64,000 nucleotides of DNA from Paenibacillus sp. 37 (lineage in GTDB: Bacteria; Bacillota; Bacilli; Paenibacillales; Paenibacillaceae), in NCBI RefSeq assembly GCF_008386395.1, contig NZ_CP043761.1, positions 5,208,001 to 5,272,000 on the forward strand, given 5' to 3'. The first letter of the stretch is position 1. Every line of letters begins with the position of its first letter. The notes beneath the pieces were generated by a model. That model saw nothing but the letters and a program-made list of their open reading frames with translations, made no database searches and was not told the origin of the DNA. Shown one piece after another: positions 60,653-64,000 of the stretch. Made by a program: the position numbers and the translations under genes.

Positions 60653-61816
60653 TTACAGTGCGGCTTGATAGATTTGCACGACATCTTCACGCTGCAATTT
60701 TTGGAAGAATCCGAACGGGCCGAATCGCATCGCTTTATCAGCCATCGCGTCAATCTGACTGTCGTCGATGTCATAGTCAGCCAGACGGCTAGGGGCACCG
60801 ATCGAAGTCCAGAAATTACGCAGTGCTTCGATGCCTTCTTCCGCCACTTGTTTGTCTGACTTTCCATTAGGATTGATATCAAATACATTAACAGCCAAAC
60901 GTTTGAATCGATCTACATCCACATCCAGATTATGCTTCATCCAGTGCGGGAACAGAATGGCAAGGCCACCCCCATGAGGAATGTCATACACGGCCGACAC
61001 GGCATGTTCAATATTGTGAGATGCCCAGTCTCCTGCAAGGCCCATATTCAGAACATCATTAAGCGCCATTGTTCCACAGTAGAGAATGGTTTCGCGCAGT
61101 TCATAGTTTTCCGGATCTTTGATCAGACGAGGGGCAGTATCAATGACGGTACGAAGAATCGTCTCACAGAATCCAAGCTGAACCGGTGTATTGGTATCCA
61201 GATGGAAATAATGTTCAAACACATGCGACATCATGTCCACCATGCCGTATACAGTCTGATCCAGAGGTACCGTAAATGTGTTCACCGGATCAAGAATCGA
61301 GAACGCTGGGAAAGAATATTCGCTGAACCATGCCCATTTCTCCTGCGTATCCTGATTCGTAATTACTGAACCGTTGTTCATTTCGGAACCGGTCGCTGCC
61401 ATTGTCAGAATTGTACCTAGTGGAAGTCCGCCTTGCGGAGTTGCTTCGCGCACAACAACATCCCACATGTCACCATCGTATTTGGCCCCTACTGCGATGG
61501 CTTTACCACAGTCAAGTACACTGCCGCCGCCAACCGCAAGAACAAGATCAATATGATGTGTTCTGCATAACTCTACACCTTTATGAACCGTAGACAGACG
61601 AGGGTTCGGTTCTACACCAGCCAGTTCCGTCACCTCTGCTCCAATCTCATTCAACTGGCTGATCACCTGATCGTACAGGCCGCTGCGCTTGATGCTTCCA
61701 CCACCATATACAAGCAAAATACGCTTTCCGTATTTTGGAACTTCGGTTTGTAGTGCTTGAAGTTGCCCTTTGCCAAAAATCAGCCGGGTCGGATTATAAA
61801 ACTGAAAAGATCTCAT
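60653..61816 (-). CDS. Iron-containing alcohol dehydrogenase (BdhA/YugJ-like)
   Basis: About 387 residues from [20 protein letters not shown]. The cofactor site is [14 protein letters not shown] and [18 protein letters not shown]. Metal-binding His and Asp are in [13 protein letters not shown] and [20 protein letters not shown]. It reduces aldehydes such as butanal or oxidises the alcohols with NAD(P)H. GGAGG precedes the ATG at 61816. The longer frame to 61855 is not needed. A single gene in the cytosol. Confidence 0.94.
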   Translation of the reverse strand: MRSFQFYNPTRLIFGKGQLQALQTEVPKYGKRILLVYGGGSIKRSGLYDQVISQLNEIGAEVTELAGVEPNPRLSTVHKGVELCRTHHIDLVLAVGGGSVLDCGKAIAVGAKYDGDMWDVVVREATPQGGLPLGTILTMAATGSEMNNGSVITNQDTQEKWAWFSEYSFPAFSILDPVNTFTVPLDQTVYGMVDMMSHVFEHYFHLDTNTPVQLGFCETILRTVIDTAPRLIKDPENYELRETILYCGTMALNDVLNMGLAGDWASHNIEHAVSAVYDIPHGGGLAILFPHWMKHNLDVDVDRFKRLAVNVFDINPNGKSDKQVAEEGIEALRNFWTSIGAPSRLADYDIDDSQIDAMADKAMRFGPFGFFQKLQREDVVQIYQAAL

Positions 61817-61913
61817 TACGTATGTTCCTCCAAAAAAGTCTGAAATTTTGTGCATCCACCATTATAGTTCTCTTTATTCGTAAAAACAAATACAGGCAAA
61901 AAGGAGATAACAG

Positions 61914-62870
61914 ATGAGCATGGAGTCTCTCACATTACAACAATTAATAAAACAAACCATTCATCAATATGTATCCTCGGATGTTCACATTCAAAGTATT
62001 AAAAGTAACCCTGTCGGGACGGGATCTCAAGCCGTTGAATTGCTTCGACATTATATTGAATTCCTTGTAAATGGAGTGAACAGGGATATTTCTCTCGTGA
62101 CCAAGAAGGCCACGTTTATTGAACGCTCTGCCTTGTCCAGATTATTTTTACAAGGAGCAAATGTACCTTATAGTCTAACCAATGAACCTCACAACAAGGA
62201 TCGCAGCCTGATCTGTAGCCAGGATGTGGACTACCAAACCGATTATAGTCATTTGGATATAAATCTGCTTCAGAATAAAGAATTACGAGCATTGGCTTAC
62301 ATACACGGAACGAATATGGGGGCAAAAAAAGAATTGCCCTGGATACCTAATGTGGATCGATCTCATATCGTTGATATGATAGAAACTCGTTGGAGACCTT
62401 CTTGGAAAAACGCCATAGAAAGTCCACCATTCATTGAGGAATTTGGATCGACGCTCATTAGGGAGATTGAAGCTGTAGCAAGTAGCATCATAAATGATCT
62501 TGAAACTCTTATTGAGGACGAACATACGCATACGCTGATTCATAATGATCTGAATCCCGGCAATGTATTGGTACACAACAATGAGGACGTTTATTTTATC
62601 GATTGGGAGGAAGCAAGGTATGGCTCCCTGTTCTTCGATATCCCTCTGCGCTGTGCACATATGAGACAAGTTGAGATCTATCGTGAGGCTCTTAGTTCTC
62701 AAGGATACGATATTCCACAAAATCAATTTGAAAAGTACTTCTCCTCGGCATCCCGATATCTCGGAATTCGTTATATGAGTTGGAACCTTGGAGTTTGGCA
62801 ACACTCCCCCCAAGCCAAAGACGACTTAAAAAAGTATATGAAAATGGTGACTGAACCTTTGTTCTCCTGA
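61914..62870 (+). CDS. Aminoglycoside phosphotransferase (APH)-family kinase
   Basis: 318 residues. The catalytic loop is HTLIHNDLNPGNVLVHNNED (HxDxxxxN) and the metal-binding Asp is in VYFIDWEEARYG. The N-terminal lobe is weakly marked (NRDISLVTKKATFIERSALS). Such kinases phosphorylate small alcohols, including antibiotics, choline or sugars. AAAAAGGAG precedes the ATG. No resistance genes are adjacent and the substrate is unknown. Confidence 0.85.
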   Translation: MSMESLTLQQLIKQTIHQYVSSDVHIQSIKSNPVGTGSQAVELLRHYIEFLVNGVNRDISLVTKKATFIERSALSRLFLQGANVPYSLTNEPHNKDRSLICSQDVDYQTDYSHLDINLLQNKELRALAYIHGTNMGAKKELPWIPNVDRSHIVDMIETRWRPSWKNAIESPPFIEEFGSTLIREIEAVASSIINDLETLIEDEHTHTLIHNDLNPGNVLVHNNEDVYFIDWEEARYGSLFFDIPLRCAHMRQVEIYREALSSQGYDIPQNQFEKYFSSASRYLGIRYMSWNLGVWQHSPQAKDDLKKYMKMVTEPLFS

Positions 62871-62922
62871 TCCCTTCATTTCAGATCGGACGTAAGATAA
62901 ATTCAGTTTTCCTGAAACCAAA

Positions 62923-62953
62923 CAGCTCCTGCCAGCGAAATGGCAGGAGCTTA
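62923..62953. terminator. Hairpin terminator
   Basis: AGCTCCTGCCA and TGGCAGGAGCT form a perfect 11-bp stem around GCGAAA. It is about 55 bp after the APH-type gene. Confidence 0.75.
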
Positions 62954-63046
62954 TACGGCAGGAATTCAGCGTGAACATCGCATGCTTTCTTGAATGACAT
63001 ACACGGATGATATTCCCTCAAATATTAAAGTTTCATTACTTCCCTT

Positions 63047-63925
63047 TTAACCCAACTCGGTAATCCGCTGTCCAATTCGCGGAAACAGCCCAAAGGCATT
63101 CTCGTAGAACACCTTATCATGATGCTGTTCCGGTACAAGTCGACGGACAAACTCGGCATACAGGTCGATAGGGGCAAGCGGCCAATCCGTGCCAAACAGC
63201 ATTTTCTCGTAATGATCCGAGTAGACCAAGGCCCGGCGGAAATGATCCATGAACAAAGGCTCGTTCATGAAGCGTTCAAAATGAGGCCGATCCCCCACCA
63301 CCAGACCAGACAGATCCGCATACACGTTCGGATTCTTCGCCACCACTTCAGCTGCATCCATCACCCAGGGATCACCCAGATGACAGATCATGAAGTTCAC
63401 ACCGCGCTGCTGAAAGGCCAATTCATCCACGGTCAGTGGATGCGAATACTTGAGCAGTCCGTTCATGGAGTACGTGTCTCCTGTATGAATCACGACAGGC
63501 AGGTTGTACTTGGCTGCAAGTTCATAGACAGGGGTATAGATTTTGTCATACACATAGTGATGATAGTATCCGGCATAGAGTTTGATTCCGGCTACCTCAG
63601 GGGATTGCAGTCTAGCTTCAATCCGGTCGAGCTCGTCCTGAGCATTTTTTCCATCCAGCGCATTGGGATTAATGCCCACGCATTCCATGAGGAATGACGG
63701 AACCTTCACTTCCAAATCAAGCCCCATCGGGTTAGGGGAACTGGAATCCGGGAACGCTCCCTTCGTCTGCTCCGTAACCCCCATTCCAATGCCCAGAATG
63801 ACGTCGTTTTTATCGAATTCCGCCTTAAGACCTGCGGCTGAGTAATCCACTTTGGACAGATCGATTGCTGTTCGGTGAAAGCTGTCGATGTCCGACAGAT
63901 GAATGTGAATATCAATGATCGACAT
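63047..63925 (-). CDS. TIM-barrel amidohydrolase (amidohydrolase-2 type)
   Basis: 292 residues. The metal-binding HxH is in SIIDIHIHLSD. Later ligands are in LPVVIHTGDTYSM, FMICHLGDPWVMD and MLFGTDWPLAP with the final Asp. This arrangement is that of amidohydrolase-2 enzymes (PF04909-type decarboxylases and hydrolases). AAAGGAGG precedes the ATG at 63925. The 3' end of an upstream minus-strand frame overlaps its first codons, so it may be second in an operon. Confidence 0.9.
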   Translation of the reverse strand: MSIIDIHIHLSDIDSFHRTAIDLSKVDYSAAGLKAEFDKNDVILGIGMGVTEQTKGAFPDSSSPNPMGLDLEVKVPSFLMECVGINPNALDGKNAQDELDRIEARLQSPEVAGIKLYAGYYHHYVYDKIYTPVYELAAKYNLPVVIHTGDTYSMNGLLKYSHPLTVDELAFQQRGVNFMICHLGDPWVMDAAEVVAKNPNVYADLSGLVVGDRPHFERFMNEPLFMDHFRRALVYSDHYEKMLFGTDWPLAPIDLYAEFVRRLVPEQHHDKVFYENAFGLFPRIGQRITELG

Positions 63926-63998
63926 GTGAAGCCTCCTTTTTATCGGTAGAAGTTACAAAATTCAGTTTCAGAAGGTCATGCACATCCGCTGAACTCAG
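63912..63998 (-). CDS. C-terminal end of a gene running into the window edge (tentative)
   Basis: On the minus strand the frame reads LSSADVHDLLKLNFVTSTDK, then KEASHVDH and a TGA at 63912-63914. It overlaps the start of the amidohydrolase gene by 14 bases. The residues look like an ordinary protein C-terminus and the overlap suits an operon, but only 28 residues are visible. The other two frames close quickly. No family can be assigned. Confidence 0.4.
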   Translation of the reverse strand: MSSADVHDLLKLNFVTSTDKKEASHVDH

Positions 63999-64000
63999 CG

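Overview
The window looks like chromosome of a Paenibacillus-type member of the Bacillales. GC content is moderate, Shine-Dalgarno sequences are strong (AAGGAGG-like), and TTG and GTG starts are common. There are Gram-positive lipoproteins, a kht-type K+/H+ antiporter pair, a YoaJ-type expansin, a PucR regulator, carbohydrate ABC transporters and an arabinogalactan-degradation locus. I saw no tRNA, rRNA, CRISPR array, intact insertion sequence or prophage. Intergenic space holds many rho-independent terminators and at least two dispersed repeat families.

Layout. 0-8 kb: the tail of a LuxR-type regulator, a lipoprotein, and an Opp/Dpp-like transporter of unusual build: a fused double ATPase divergent from two N-terminally extended permeases and a binding protein whose two halves are in circularly permuted order. 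8-29 kb: mostly single housekeeping or accessory genes (acetyltransferases, ROK regulator, cyclase, PhzF, hydrolases, expansin, antiporter operon, glutamate dehydrogenase, diaminopimelate dehydrogenase, exonuclease III, a SolA-like oxidase with an apparent ATT start). Small genes here include a LexA-box-controlled 66-residue protein, a 38-residue membrane protein and a 24-residue leader peptide. 29-42 kb: a coherent polysaccharide locus on the minus strand (LacI regulator, ABC importer, two GH30 enzymes, GH35, GH43-CBM42) with repeated LacI-type operators and cre sites; the substrate is most likely beta-1,6-linked or type II arabinogalactan.

42-52 kb: a more AT-rich patchwork of small membrane proteins, lipoproteins, a Nudix hydrolase, a broken ECF sigma gene beside its intact DUF4179 partner, a rifampin ADP-ribosyltransferase, an HxlR/SDR divergent pair and a P-loop kinase-like protein. 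Copies of a short dispersed repeat cluster here. 52-58.6 kb: a PucR-headed operon with an NMT1/TauA-type ABC importer, a small coupled protein, an amidase and a RidA protein, suggesting import and hydrolysis of a nitrogenous amide or ring compound. 58.7-64 kb: a decayed chemoreceptor joined to a decayed membrane-protein gene at an apparent deletion scar, then a butanol-type dehydrogenase, an APH-like kinase and a TIM-barrel amidohydrolase.

Strongest candidates for something new: the circularly permuted binding protein and its atypical transporter; the SOS-box small gene; the leader peptide and Gre-like gene coupled to the antiporter; the inverted-repeat-bounded intergenic element at 35947-36134; and the small protein coupled to the amidase.
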